A stretch of DNA of 26,722 nt from JBDTMC01 sp039934475 (lineage in GTDB: Bacteria; Acidobacteriota; Terriglobia; Bryobacterales; Bryobacteraceae): NCBI GenBank assembly GCA_039934475.1, contig JBDTMC010000042.1:1-26722 (forward strand), read 5' to 3'. The notes under the pieces are model-generated. The model ran no database searches, was not told the DNA's origin, and worked only from the letters and a program-made list of their open reading frames with translations. Positions 14,291 to 23,155 of this stretch are shown here, piece by piece. Every line of letters starts with the position of its first letter. The first letter of the stretch is position 1. The position numbers and the translations under genes were made by a program.

Positions 14291-15705
14291 GATTTCTTCT
14301 TGCGCGGTGCAGGTGAGGAGCGGCGCGGCTTCTCGGCGACGTTCCCGGACGAGCCTGGACGCTTGCGGGGCGCAGAGGCTTTGCGCGGACGCTTCATCGG
14401 AGGCGGGTCAGGCAGTGGCGGAGGATTGGGATCCGCCAGCGACGGCTGGCCGGGCACGATGGGTTGGATTTCGTCTTCTTCCTCCTCCGCTGTGGGCTCG
14501 ATGTGAGGCGGCGGAGCGGGCGGATAGAATTCGGCGCCGAGGTACACGAGGAGACCCTTCTCTTCGTCAGGCTCGATGCGGACGACCAGTTTGTCCTGGG
14601 CGAAGTTAAGGAATTCGGCGAACTCCTGGAAGCCGTAGCTGGTGATGCTGAAGTCCGAACGCTCGTCTTTGACGAAGCCTTCAAGTGTTTCGCTGAGAAC
14701 GCCGTTCTCCATCTCCATGCGGTTGATTTCGAGCACGTCGCGGAGCAGCGGCAGCAGTTCTTCGGGCTTAGGCTGGGGCTTCTCCGGGGCGCTCGATTTG
14801 CGTTCAATGAGGTAACGCCCGCCGCCGCCGGTGACGTTGACCAGATCGGCTTTCTTCATCTTCTCGACGAAATCGGAGAAGCTGTTGGCTCCGAAGGCGC
14901 GTTCGCTGAAGGTGGAATCGAGCTGGAGCATGGTGGACTTGAGGAGTCCGAGTTGGGGCTGGACGCCGCGGCGCTCGAGAACCTGGAGCGCGCGCTCAAC
15001 GAGCGGCATGGCCAAGGTTAGTTCGAGAGGCGCCGGGCGGTTACGCTGTTGTTGTTGCTGGTGGGGCTGGCGATCGCCACGATCCTGCGGACGCTCACGC
15101 GGACCTTCGCGCGGGCCGAGGTGCGGTTGCTGCTGCTGATGCGGCTGACTGGATTGCTGCTGCGGCTGGTGCGCCGGTTGGTGCTGCGGCTGCTGCTGTT
15201 GCGAGGGCGGCGGCGGAGAGCTTCTGCGGCCGGCCGGCGAATCGAGCAGCGATTCGTAGCTGATGAACTCATGGCAATTCTGCTGAAGGATTGTGCTGGT
15301 GAAGGCTTTGCCGCCGACCACGAACACCGTCTTGCCGTATTCCTTGAGTTTGTTGACGAGAGGGATGAAGTCACTGTCGCCGCTGACGACCGCGAAGGCA
15401 TTGACGTGGTTATGCGTGAAGGCCATTTCGAGGGCATCGAGAGCGAGGTTGATGTCCGCACCATTTTTGTCGCCGCGCGGCGACGGGATGCGCTGAACCA
15501 TTTGAACTGCGTTTTCGGCCATCTGGCGCGTGGCGCCCTCCTGCCGTCCCCAGTTAGCGTAGGCAAACTTGGCAACGATATCGCCGCGTTCCTTGAGCGC
15601 TTCCAGCGCCAGGGATACGTCGAATTCACGCCGCAACGTCGACTTTACGCCGATTTCGATGTTGTCGTAATCGACGAACACCGCGATATTGAGTTTTTCC
15701 TGCAT
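14287..15705 (-). CDS. NYN-domain (PIN-like) protein with LOTUS/OST-HTH domains and Gln-rich linker
   Basis: 472 residues from the ATG at 15705, preceded by a purine-rich GGAAAGAAAGAG; an in-frame start 36 bases upstream is less likely. The NYN domain (about 5-155) has all its acidic positions: F-V-D-Y-D-N (Asp12), G-A-D-I-N-L-A-L-D (Asp84) and S-G-D-S-D-F (Asp110, Asp112), so a metal-dependent RNase is plausible. A low-complexity linker (about 160-225) is rich in Gln, Pro and His. One OST-HTH/LOTUS-like winged helix lies at about 228-302 and a likely second at about 312-392. The tail is acidic, then proline-rich and strongly basic (about 435-472). LOTUS domains bind RNA, including G-quadruplexes, in MARF1-type proteins. 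The domain set suggests an RNA-targeting regulator; its target is unknown. ridA follows in ATGA overlap. Confidence 0.88.
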   Translation of the reverse strand: MQEKLNIAVFVDYDNIEIGVKSTLRREFDVSLALEALKERGDIVAKFAYANWGRQEGATRQMAENAVQMVQRIPSPRGDKNGADINLALDALEMAFTHNHVNAFAVVSGDSDFIPLVNKLKEYGKTVFVVGGKAFTSTILQQNCHEFISYESLLDSPAGRRSSPPPPSQQQQPQHQPAHQPQQQSSQPHQQQQPHLGPREGPRERPQDRGDRQPHQQQQQRNRPAPLELTLAMPLVERALQVLERRGVQPQLGLLKSTMLQLDSTFSERAFGANSFSDFVEKMKKADLVNVTGGGGRYLIERKSSAPEKPQPKPEELLPLLRDVLEINRMEMENGVLSETLEGFVKDERSDFSITSYGFQEFAEFLNFAQDKLVVRIEPDEEKGLLVYLGAEFYPPAPPPHIEPTAEEEEDEIQPIVPGQPSLADPNPPPLPDPPPMKRPRKASAPRKRPGSSGNVAEKPRRSSPAPRKKKS

Positions 15706-15746
15706 CGGCACTCTTTCTTTCCTTGGGTCCTTGGATCGCACGGTAG

Positions 15747-16148
15747 TCAGGCCGGCTGCTTCACGCTTGATCGAATGAATTCTATAACCTGCTCGAGGCT
15801 GGCGCCGGGTTGGAACACCGCGGCCACACCCTGTTGTTTCAGGCGCACGGCATCCGTATCCGGAATAGTGCCCCCGACGATGAGCAGGACATCGGTCATG
15901 TCCTTCTCGCGGAGCAGATCGAGAACGCGCGGCACGATGGCGTTATGCGCTCCGGAGAGGATCGACACACCTATGACCTGCACATCTTCTTGCAGGGCTG
16001 CGTTGACGATCATTTCCGGTGTTTGCCTAAGTCCGGTATAGATCACTTCCATACCGGCATCCCGCAGCGCACGGGCTATCACCTTCGCGCCGCGGTCGTG
16101 TCCATCCAGTCCGGGTTTGGCGACCAGAACACGGATCCGCTTGTCCAT
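15747..16148 (-). CDS. B12-binding small subunit of acyl-CoA mutase
   Basis: 133 residues from the ATG at 16148; the open frame reaches further but only shadows the large subunit. This is a stand-alone cobalamin-binding domain: G-L-D-G-H-D-R-G (Asp15, His17, Gly20), where the histidine is the lower cobalt ligand, then G-V-S-I-L-S-G-A-H (S-x-L motif) and I-V-G-G-T-I-P-D (GG motif). It supplies adenosylcobalamin to the large subunit encoded 25 bases upstream. Separate small subunits of this size are typical of isobutyryl-CoA and 2-hydroxyisobutyryl-CoA mutases and of archaeal-type methylmalonyl-CoA mutases; most bacterial methylmalonyl-CoA mutases carry the domain fused. Confidence 0.93.
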   Translation of the reverse strand: MDKRIRVLVAKPGLDGHDRGAKVIARALRDAGMEVIYTGLRQTPEMIVNAALQEDVQVIGVSILSGAHNAIVPRVLDLLREKDMTDVLLIVGGTIPDTDAVRLKQQGVAAVFQPGASLEQVIEFIRSSVKQPA

Positions 16149-16173
16149 GGACGTTGTTTTATTATAGACCGCG

Positions 16174-17781
<1,608 letters not shown>

Positions 17782-17802
17782 ACCGTAATTCTAGCTCCTA
17801 CA

Positions 17803-18450
17803 ATGAATGTGGCGAGTCTGTATAAACACATGAGCAAGACTGTCTTCAACGAACCGCGGTTGGCTTTGAACCGCATTTACACGCGAGGCGGCGATACCGG
17901 AAACACGAGCCTGGTGGGCGGGCAGCGCGTGGCCAAGGACGTGCTGCGGATTGATTGCTATGGGACGGTGGACGAGTTGAACTCGTTTGCGGGGATGGCG
18001 TGCTTCAGCGCGGCAGAGAAGCCGCAGACAGCGCGGCTGGAATCGATTTTGAGGCGCGTGCAGCATGAGCTGTTCAACCTGGGATCCATTCTTGCCACGC
18101 TACCGGAGGATGTTCATCCGCAGCAGGCGCGAGTGACGGCGGTCGAAGTAAAGCGGCTGGAACGTGAGATCGATGAGATGAACGCAGAGCTGCCGGAGCT
18201 ACGTTCTTTTGTGCTGCCAGGTGGGACGCGCTTGAACACCGAGTTGCATGCGTGCCGGACGATTTGCCGCCGGGCGGAGCGCCTTTGTGTGGCGCTATCG
18301 CGGGTGGAGGAAGTGCCGGAGGATGCGGTTCACTATTTGAACCGGTTGAGCGATGCCTTGTTTGTGTGGAGCCGGTGGGCGAATCATGTCGTGGGAGTGG
18401 CGGAGGTGGTGTGGTCGCCCAATGCGGCAGCTTCGGGCGTGGAGGGGTGA
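17803..18450 (+). CDS. mmaB: ATP:cob(I)alamin adenosyltransferase, PduO/MMAB type
   Basis: 215 residues from the ATG at 17803; a second ATG at 17830 (M-S-K-T-V-F) is an equally good start. Motifs of the PduO-type family are present: the N-terminal ATP loop Y-T-R-G-G-D-T-G-N-T-S-L (26-37), D-E-L-N-S-F-A-G (57-64), F-V-L-P-G-G-T (136-142), C-R-T-I-C-R-R-A-E-R (151-160) and Y-L-N-R-L-S-D-A-L-F-V (178-188). The enzyme transfers adenosine from ATP to cob(I)alamin, making the cofactor of the mutase transcribed in the opposite direction, and in humans hands it to the mutase. Only 21 bases (48 from the second ATG) separate the two starts, so any promoters must overlap each other or coding sequence. 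Confidence 0.94.
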   Translation: MNVASLYKHMSKTVFNEPRLALNRIYTRGGDTGNTSLVGGQRVAKDVLRIDCYGTVDELNSFAGMACFSAAEKPQTARLESILRRVQHELFNLGSILATLPEDVHPQQARVTAVEVKRLEREIDEMNAELPELRSFVLPGGTRLNTELHACRTICRRAERLCVALSRVEEVPEDAVHYLNRLSDALFVWSRWANHVVGVAEVVWSPNAAASGVEG

Positions 18451-18451
18451 G

Positions 18452-18478
18452 AATTGTGCAACAGCTTGTTGCACAATT
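18452..18478. terminator. Perfect 12-bp inverted repeat between convergent genes
   Basis: AATTGTGCAACA, loop GCT, TGTTGCACAATT: 12 uninterrupted pairs just after the adenosyltransferase stop and 20 bases after the stop of the facing gene. It is most likely a bidirectional terminator, though no T-run follows on either side beyond the stem ends. The symmetry could also be a protein-binding site. Confidence 0.65.
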
Positions 18479-18498
18479 GGCAGTTTGAGTGGTTCCGA

Positions 18499-19527
18499 TT
18501 AGAACGAAGGAGCACAGAGAGGCGGCGGAACCGCTACCTGCGCCGGCGCGGGCAATGGACCTCGCCCGGCACGCATGTCGTGAAGCTCGATCTCTACCGG
18601 CAAGCGCAGCGCGCCAGCCTCGGCGCAAGTGAACCACTGGAGTTCCAGTAAACGGGCGGTCATGGCGGTGATGAGGCGCGCCTGTTCTCCTGCGGCCGCC
18701 TGCAATTGTGAAACGAACGTCTCTTCGCCGGCCCAGACTAGGGACGTATACGAGGTGAACGTCTCACCAGGGATGCGGGGCAACATCGATTTAAGATATT
18801 CCTCACGGGCTCGTTGTTTGTCGATCATGTCGAGGACAGAATCCCAGCCTATCTGTCGGTCGGTAGGAATCACCGTGCGGCGGTAATAGATTGGCGACGG
18901 TCCCGGAGCCAGCAGCACGTCGCCTCGCAACGGATTCCGCTTGAGTGAATAGACCGCACCAGGCGGAAAGCCTCTTGGGAAGCCGCGCACGCCGCAGCCG
19001 GCACCGCCCCCTCCCTCGCCGCCACCAAACGCCCCACCTCTTTGATTAGGGTCGGTCACAGTCACGCTAAGCCGGTACTTCGTTTCCTTCAACAACCTCG
19101 CCGCGAAGCCCGGGGCCTTAGTTTCCGCCAACAAGTTGCGTACGGCGAGCCAGGCGGCTCCGTCCTGCAGTTCATCTTGAAGGGCCAATAGAGCCGATTG
19201 ATGCTCCTTCGGATGCAACGCCAGTAACACCAGCACCTCCGGTTGATGTCGCGGGAGGTATTCCAGTAATACGCCGCTCTCCACTGTCGCATCAAGCTGG
19301 ATCAGCGCATCGAGAGTTATCTGTACGAGCGCGGTCGTGTCCGGGTCATGTGATTCGTAGGCGAGTGTATGGCGCTGGCGCACCAGTTCAGCCACTAACT
19401 GCGGGGCTTGGTCAGTGAGCCGATCATGTCCGATTCGATAGATCTCCCAAGCTCGTGCCTTGGCATCGGGATTCTGGGCGAGCACAGGCAGCGCGACGAG
19501 AAGCAGCACTCGCGAAAAGGCGGGCAT
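18499..19527 (-). CDS. Exported protein of unknown function
   Basis: 342 residues. The first 17 residues (M-P-A-F-S-R, then a hydrophobic core ending V-L-A-Q) are a signal peptide. The next 130 residues are helix-rich with a HEAT-like feel (L-V-Q-I-T-L-D-A-L-I-Q-L, V-L-L-A-L-H-P-K-E-H). A Gly-rich hinge follows (about 170-195), then an alpha/beta part with no motif I recognise and a Pro-rich end. I cannot assign a family. It starts 36 bases after the SpoIIE-type phosphatase stop on the same strand, so it is probably co-transcribed and may be its periplasmic partner. Confidence 0.75.
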   Translation of the reverse strand: MPAFSRVLLLVALPVLAQNPDAKARAWEIYRIGHDRLTDQAPQLVAELVRQRHTLAYESHDPDTTALVQITLDALIQLDATVESGVLLEYLPRHQPEVLVLLALHPKEHQSALLALQDELQDGAAWLAVRNLLAETKAPGFAARLLKETKYRLSVTVTDPNQRGGAFGGGEGGGGAGCGVRGFPRGFPPGAVYSLKRNPLRGDVLLAPGPSPIYYRRTVIPTDRQIGWDSVLDMIDKQRAREEYLKSMLPRIPGETFTSYTSLVWAGEETFVSQLQAAAGEQARLITAMTARLLELQWFTCAEAGALRLPVEIELHDMRAGRGPLPAPAQVAVPPPLCAPSF

Positions 19528-19563
19528 CGCCAGATGAGACGCGCTCGTTATCGCTGGCTGGTA

Positions 19564-22158
19564 CTACTGATCGACACAAAGAACTACCAGCGTCATGTCG
19601 TCATGCTGCGGTGCGCCTGCGGCGTGCGCCTGGGCGGCATGGAGGACGCTATCGAGGATTTGTTGGACGGACTGCCCCGTGAAACCCGGAAGCACAGCGG
19701 CGAGGCCGTCCTCTCCCCATTCCAAGCCGGCTGCGTCCATCGCTTCGGAGATCCCGTCGGTGAAAGCCACCAGCATGTCGCCCGGCTGAAGTTGGCGGCT
19801 GCACTCGGTGTAGCGGGCAGCGCGTGTGAGACCGGCGCCGAGTCCGTGGCCGTCGAGACGGATGACCTGGGGTCCCTGGCCGTTACGGCGCACCAGCATC
19901 GGGGCGTTGTGACCGGCGTTGACATAGGACAGGCAGCGTGTGGTGGGATCGTAGCTGCCGTAAAACAAGGTGGCGAAGTGACTGCGTGGGGACGCGTCGT
20001 AGAGGAGGCGGTTGACGTTCGCCATCAACTCCGCCAGAGTCTTCGGTCCGCTGATTGCTTGGCCGCGCAGGGAAGCTTGCAGGCTGGCCATCAACAGCGC
20101 TGCGGGGATGCCTTTGCCGGAGACATCGCCGATAGCGAAGCCGAAGCGGCCGTCCTCGAGTTCCAGAAAATCGTAATAGTCTCCACCGACTTCGGAGGCG
20201 GGGCGGCAGGCGCCGGTATACGTGATTCCGGGGACGGCCGGGAAGCGTTGCGGGAAGAGGCGCTGCTGGACTTCGCGGGCGATGGCGACTTCGCGGCGCA
20301 GCAGCTCCCGGCGGGCCACTTCGTTGGCGACTTCGGCAGTGAGAGAACTGTTTTCAAGGGCGAGGCCGGTATGGCCGGCAACGGAAGCGAGTAAGTTGAT
20401 ATCGCTGTTGCTGTACGGTTCATCCGAAAGCTTGCGGCCGAGGCTGAGGATACCGGGAAGCCGGTCCTGGAAGGCGAGCGGAACAAGGAGTTGGGTGTCG
20501 AGTTCCTGGAGGGGCTTGGTTTCTTCGACGCTGATGCCGGCGCGGCGGAGCCAGGAGTTGGCGTCGTCGAAGTAGACGCGAGCGGGTTTCTGCGTTGTGC
20601 GGAGATGAGAGACGACGGTGCCGGATGCAGACAGGGCCGCAGTAGTCGCGCCGGGATACCCTATGGCGTGGGAAACGCGGTAGAGATCGCCCTCTGGCAG
20701 CAGTACGGCGAGTTGGGCAATGTGAAGGGAGTTGGCGATGTGGCCGGCTACGGTCTCGATGAGGTTGGTCCGCTCCACAATCGTGCGCACCTTGTCGCCG
20801 AGGCTTACCAGCACCTGTTCCGCGCTGTAGGCTTCGCGGAAGAAGCGTTTGTCGACCCACACCTTGAGTGCGTTGGCGACGCGTCCGGCTAGGACGACGG
20901 CAATCACCGCGAGGCTGGCAGCCGTGAGTAATTGTGGGCGGCGAAGTCCCCCGCTGGAAATGACGCGAACCGAATAGAGGATAATCGCGGCGGTGATGAT
21001 GCCCTGCAAAACGCGTACACCGCGCGTTGCCAGCGCGTAGCGCATGCCTTGCCGCACAACCACGCGAACATCAAGGGCGCGCTCCACCACAATGACGTAG
21101 GCCATGGTGAGCGGAAACAGCATCAACATTCCGACCGCAGTGGCAATCACCCACAGCGGCACCAATGTTCCAGCGTCTTTGCCTGTCAGGTTGGCGATAA
21201 CTACGATAGGCAGCAGCGGCGTCATGGCCACGGAGGTTCCGACAACGAGGAGGCGCAAGCGGCGGCGAGCGTCGCCTGTGAGGAGGTGAATCTTATACCA
21301 GATGCATGAGAAGAACAGCGAGCAGCTCGCCATGTGCAACCAGAACGGCGCCGTTCCCAGGCTCTTATCCAGAGCCTCAAAGCGCGCTGCCAGGGGGAAG
21401 TCTTCAATGGCGGCTACGTAGTAAAGGCCAACAGTGACGCCAATGAAAATCGTGGGCGCCAGTAGCAGCCACTTCAACCACGGCTGGCGGCGGTCACGCT
21501 GCAAGCGCTCCGGAAAATAGATCCCGAAGAGCATCATGGCCGGGCCCCACATTTGACTCAGAAAGCTGCGGACAAAGGCGGCGATGTCGCGGTAGCCTTC
21601 CTCCCAAGCCGCCGCACGGAGCGTGAGGCCAGTGTCGATCATGCAGCTAAAGGAGAGCATGAGTCCGAGCAGCAGCCAAGCCATGGGGTCGCGAGGGCGA
21701 ATGAAGGCGACTCCAAAGCCAAGCGCGATGCAGAAACAAGGGATACCGAAATCGCGGACGAGAGGGAAGATGGCTTCACTGAAGGGAACGGGCTGGTAGG
21801 CAGAGAGGCGGATGGGAATATCCAGTTCCTCGCCTTGGCGGCGCACGCGAAAGACGAGTATTTGGCCGGGATGACTGGCAGCAAGCGGACCATAGAGACC
21901 AGCGAAGCCGCGGATCGGCGAGCCGTTCACGGCCAGCAGTAGATCGCCGGCGCGGATACCAGCGGCCGCTGCTGCCGGCAACGGTTGGCGGACGATAGGC
22001 TGTGGCGTGTCCAAGCTAAAGAGCGGATGAACTACCGAACCCGGGTCCAGGAGGATGCGAGCTGTAGACCAGGAGATGCGCAGCTGGGGAATGACCGTGA
22101 ATATAGCTGTGGCGAGCAGCAGAAAATAGGGCCAGCGAGCGCGAAATCGTTCAGTCAT
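19564..22158 (-). CDS. PDZ-membrane-GAF-SpoIIE (PP2C) phosphatase
   Basis: 864 residues. After one membrane helix (about 10-28) comes a PDZ-like domain (about 50-120; A-G-I-R-A-G-D-L-L-L-A-V-N-G), then several membrane helices (about 138-430), then a GAF domain (about 450-600). A signalling helix (about 605-635) leads into a SpoIIE/RsbU-type PP2C phosphatase (about 640-864). Phosphatase motifs are G-G-D-Y-Y-D-F (658-664), G-D-V-S-G-K-G (677-683), N-A-G-H-N (747-751), F-T-D-G-I-S-E-A (799-806) and D-D-M-T-L-V (853-858), with the metal aspartates present. RsbU-type enzymes dephosphorylate anti-sigma-factor antagonists; here an envelope signal probably reaches the PDZ domain. No RsbV/RsbW gene lies in the window. 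The next gene downstream is an exported unknown. Confidence 0.93.
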   Translation of the reverse strand: MTERFRARWPYFLLLATAIFTVIPQLRISWSTARILLDPGSVVHPLFSLDTPQPIVRQPLPAAAAAGIRAGDLLLAVNGSPIRGFAGLYGPLAASHPGQILVFRVRRQGEELDIPIRLSAYQPVPFSEAIFPLVRDFGIPCFCIALGFGVAFIRPRDPMAWLLLGLMLSFSCMIDTGLTLRAAAWEEGYRDIAAFVRSFLSQMWGPAMMLFGIYFPERLQRDRRQPWLKWLLLAPTIFIGVTVGLYYVAAIEDFPLAARFEALDKSLGTAPFWLHMASCSLFFSCIWYKIHLLTGDARRRLRLLVVGTSVAMTPLLPIVVIANLTGKDAGTLVPLWVIATAVGMLMLFPLTMAYVIVVERALDVRVVVRQGMRYALATRGVRVLQGIITAAIILYSVRVISSGGLRRPQLLTAASLAVIAVVLAGRVANALKVWVDKRFFREAYSAEQVLVSLGDKVRTIVERTNLIETVAGHIANSLHIAQLAVLLPEGDLYRVSHAIGYPGATTAALSASGTVVSHLRTTQKPARVYFDDANSWLRRAGISVEETKPLQELDTQLLVPLAFQDRLPGILSLGRKLSDEPYSNSDINLLASVAGHTGLALENSSLTAEVANEVARRELLRREVAIAREVQQRLFPQRFPAVPGITYTGACRPASEVGGDYYDFLELEDGRFGFAIGDVSGKGIPAALLMASLQASLRGQAISGPKTLAELMANVNRLLYDASPRSHFATLFYGSYDPTTRCLSYVNAGHNAPMLVRRNGQGPQVIRLDGHGLGAGLTRAARYTECSRQLQPGDMLVAFTDGISEAMDAAGLEWGEDGLAAVLPGFTGQSVQQILDSVLHAAQAHAAGAPQHDDMTLVVLCVDQ

Positions 22159-22183
22159 CGACGTGCGTCATTATTGCATGAGG

Positions 22184-23149
22184 TCATTGTCGCGCGGTCC
22201 CCTGCGATTGGAGCATGGCCAGGCGCTCGCTGCCATGGCGTTGATCCTTGGGGACCAGAAACTCGATGCGCGTGCCCGCGGCGGTGAAACTGAGGGTGTC
22301 GATGAGGATGCCCTTGCGCAAGGTGGACGCTTCGATGGTACTGATGGGAACCCGGCGCACGTGGCGGCGGAAGGCGCGACTGGCGATGAAGACCATCTCA
22401 CGGTCCGTCAGGCAGAGGTAGCCGTGGGAGTTCTTGAGGCCACGGACGCCCGGTCCGGCGATGGCTTCGATGCAGAACAGCGACGGGTCCTTGAGTTCAC
22501 TTTGCGGGCCCGGCGGCAAAGACGCGTGTTGGTCTTCGAAGCCGAGGAGGTGGCGTAGCGCGCCGCGAAGAGCGGTCCATTCGAGGTGTAGCAAGCGCCA
22601 GAGGCGGGGTGCGAATATGGCGAACAGAACAAGGAAAACCGCTACCAGGGCGCCGGCTATCCATGGGTGAGTGACTGCGAGCCAGGTTCCGAAGACGGCG
22701 ACAGTATCCTCAGTCAAACTGAGAGCGATATTGCTGAACGGTTCCGGACTATGATTGACGGCGAGGCGCGTTCCCGCTTTGGCGGTGTGGCCAGTGAGGG
22801 CGACGGCCCCAGTAAGCAAAGCGAGGATCGTTCGGGTGGCGGGATCGAGTCCACCGGCGGCAGTGAGGGCGAGGATGGCCGCGCCGACCGGGCGAATAAC
22901 GGTATGGAAGCTGTCCCACGCGCTGTCAACCCAGGGCACTTTGTCGGCGGCGAATTCGACGATGAAGGCAAAGCCTGCGATGCCGAGCACCCACGGGTCC
23001 GCGAGGACCTCGAGGTGGCTGAAGGTGGCGGGGAGATGGATGAAGTGAAAGCGAATCCCCAACCCCAAGGCGAGGACGGTGGCATAGAGGTTCAAGCCAG
23101 CCATCATGCCGAGGCCGAGCGTGGAACCCAGCAAGGACAGAATGTCCAT
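22184..23149 (-). CDS. DUF4126-type membrane protein with C-terminal PH-like region
   Basis: 321 residues. The first 200 are hydrophobic with about five or six membrane segments and the family's G-L-N-L-Y-A-T-V-L-A-L-G-L (18-30) and A-D-K-V-P-W-V-D-S-A-W-D (68-79) motifs; the last helix ends near 185. The remaining 130 residues are soluble, beta-rich and contain G-Y-L-C-L-T-D-R-E-M-V-F-I-A-S and R-R-V-P-I-S-T-I-E-A-S, a pattern like bacterial PH/GRAM domains, which bind lipid or mediate membrane contact. The function of the DUF4126 part is not established. It lies 25 bases before the SpoIIE phosphatase gene and 6 bases after the permease gene, in one direction. Confidence 0.8.
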   Translation of the reverse strand: MDILSLLGSTLGLGMMAGLNLYATVLALGLGIRFHFIHLPATFSHLEVLADPWVLGIAGFAFIVEFAADKVPWVDSAWDSFHTVIRPVGAAILALTAAGGLDPATRTILALLTGAVALTGHTAKAGTRLAVNHSPEPFSNIALSLTEDTVAVFGTWLAVTHPWIAGALVAVFLVLFAIFAPRLWRLLHLEWTALRGALRHLLGFEDQHASLPPGPQSELKDPSLFCIEAIAGPGVRGLKNSHGYLCLTDREMVFIASRAFRRHVRRVPISTIEASTLRKGILIDTLSFTAAGTRIEFLVPKDQRHGSERLAMLQSQGTARQ

Positions 23150-23155
23150 GTCCTA

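Noticed and set aside
15049..16041. 330-residue plus-strand frame across the NYN and small-subunit genes
   Set aside because: It crosses two clearly real minus-strand genes and shows no recognisable domain.
19408..20394. 328-residue plus-strand frame opposite the SpoIIE phosphatase
   Set aside because: It is an antisense shadow; the phosphatase motifs on the minus strand are unambiguous.
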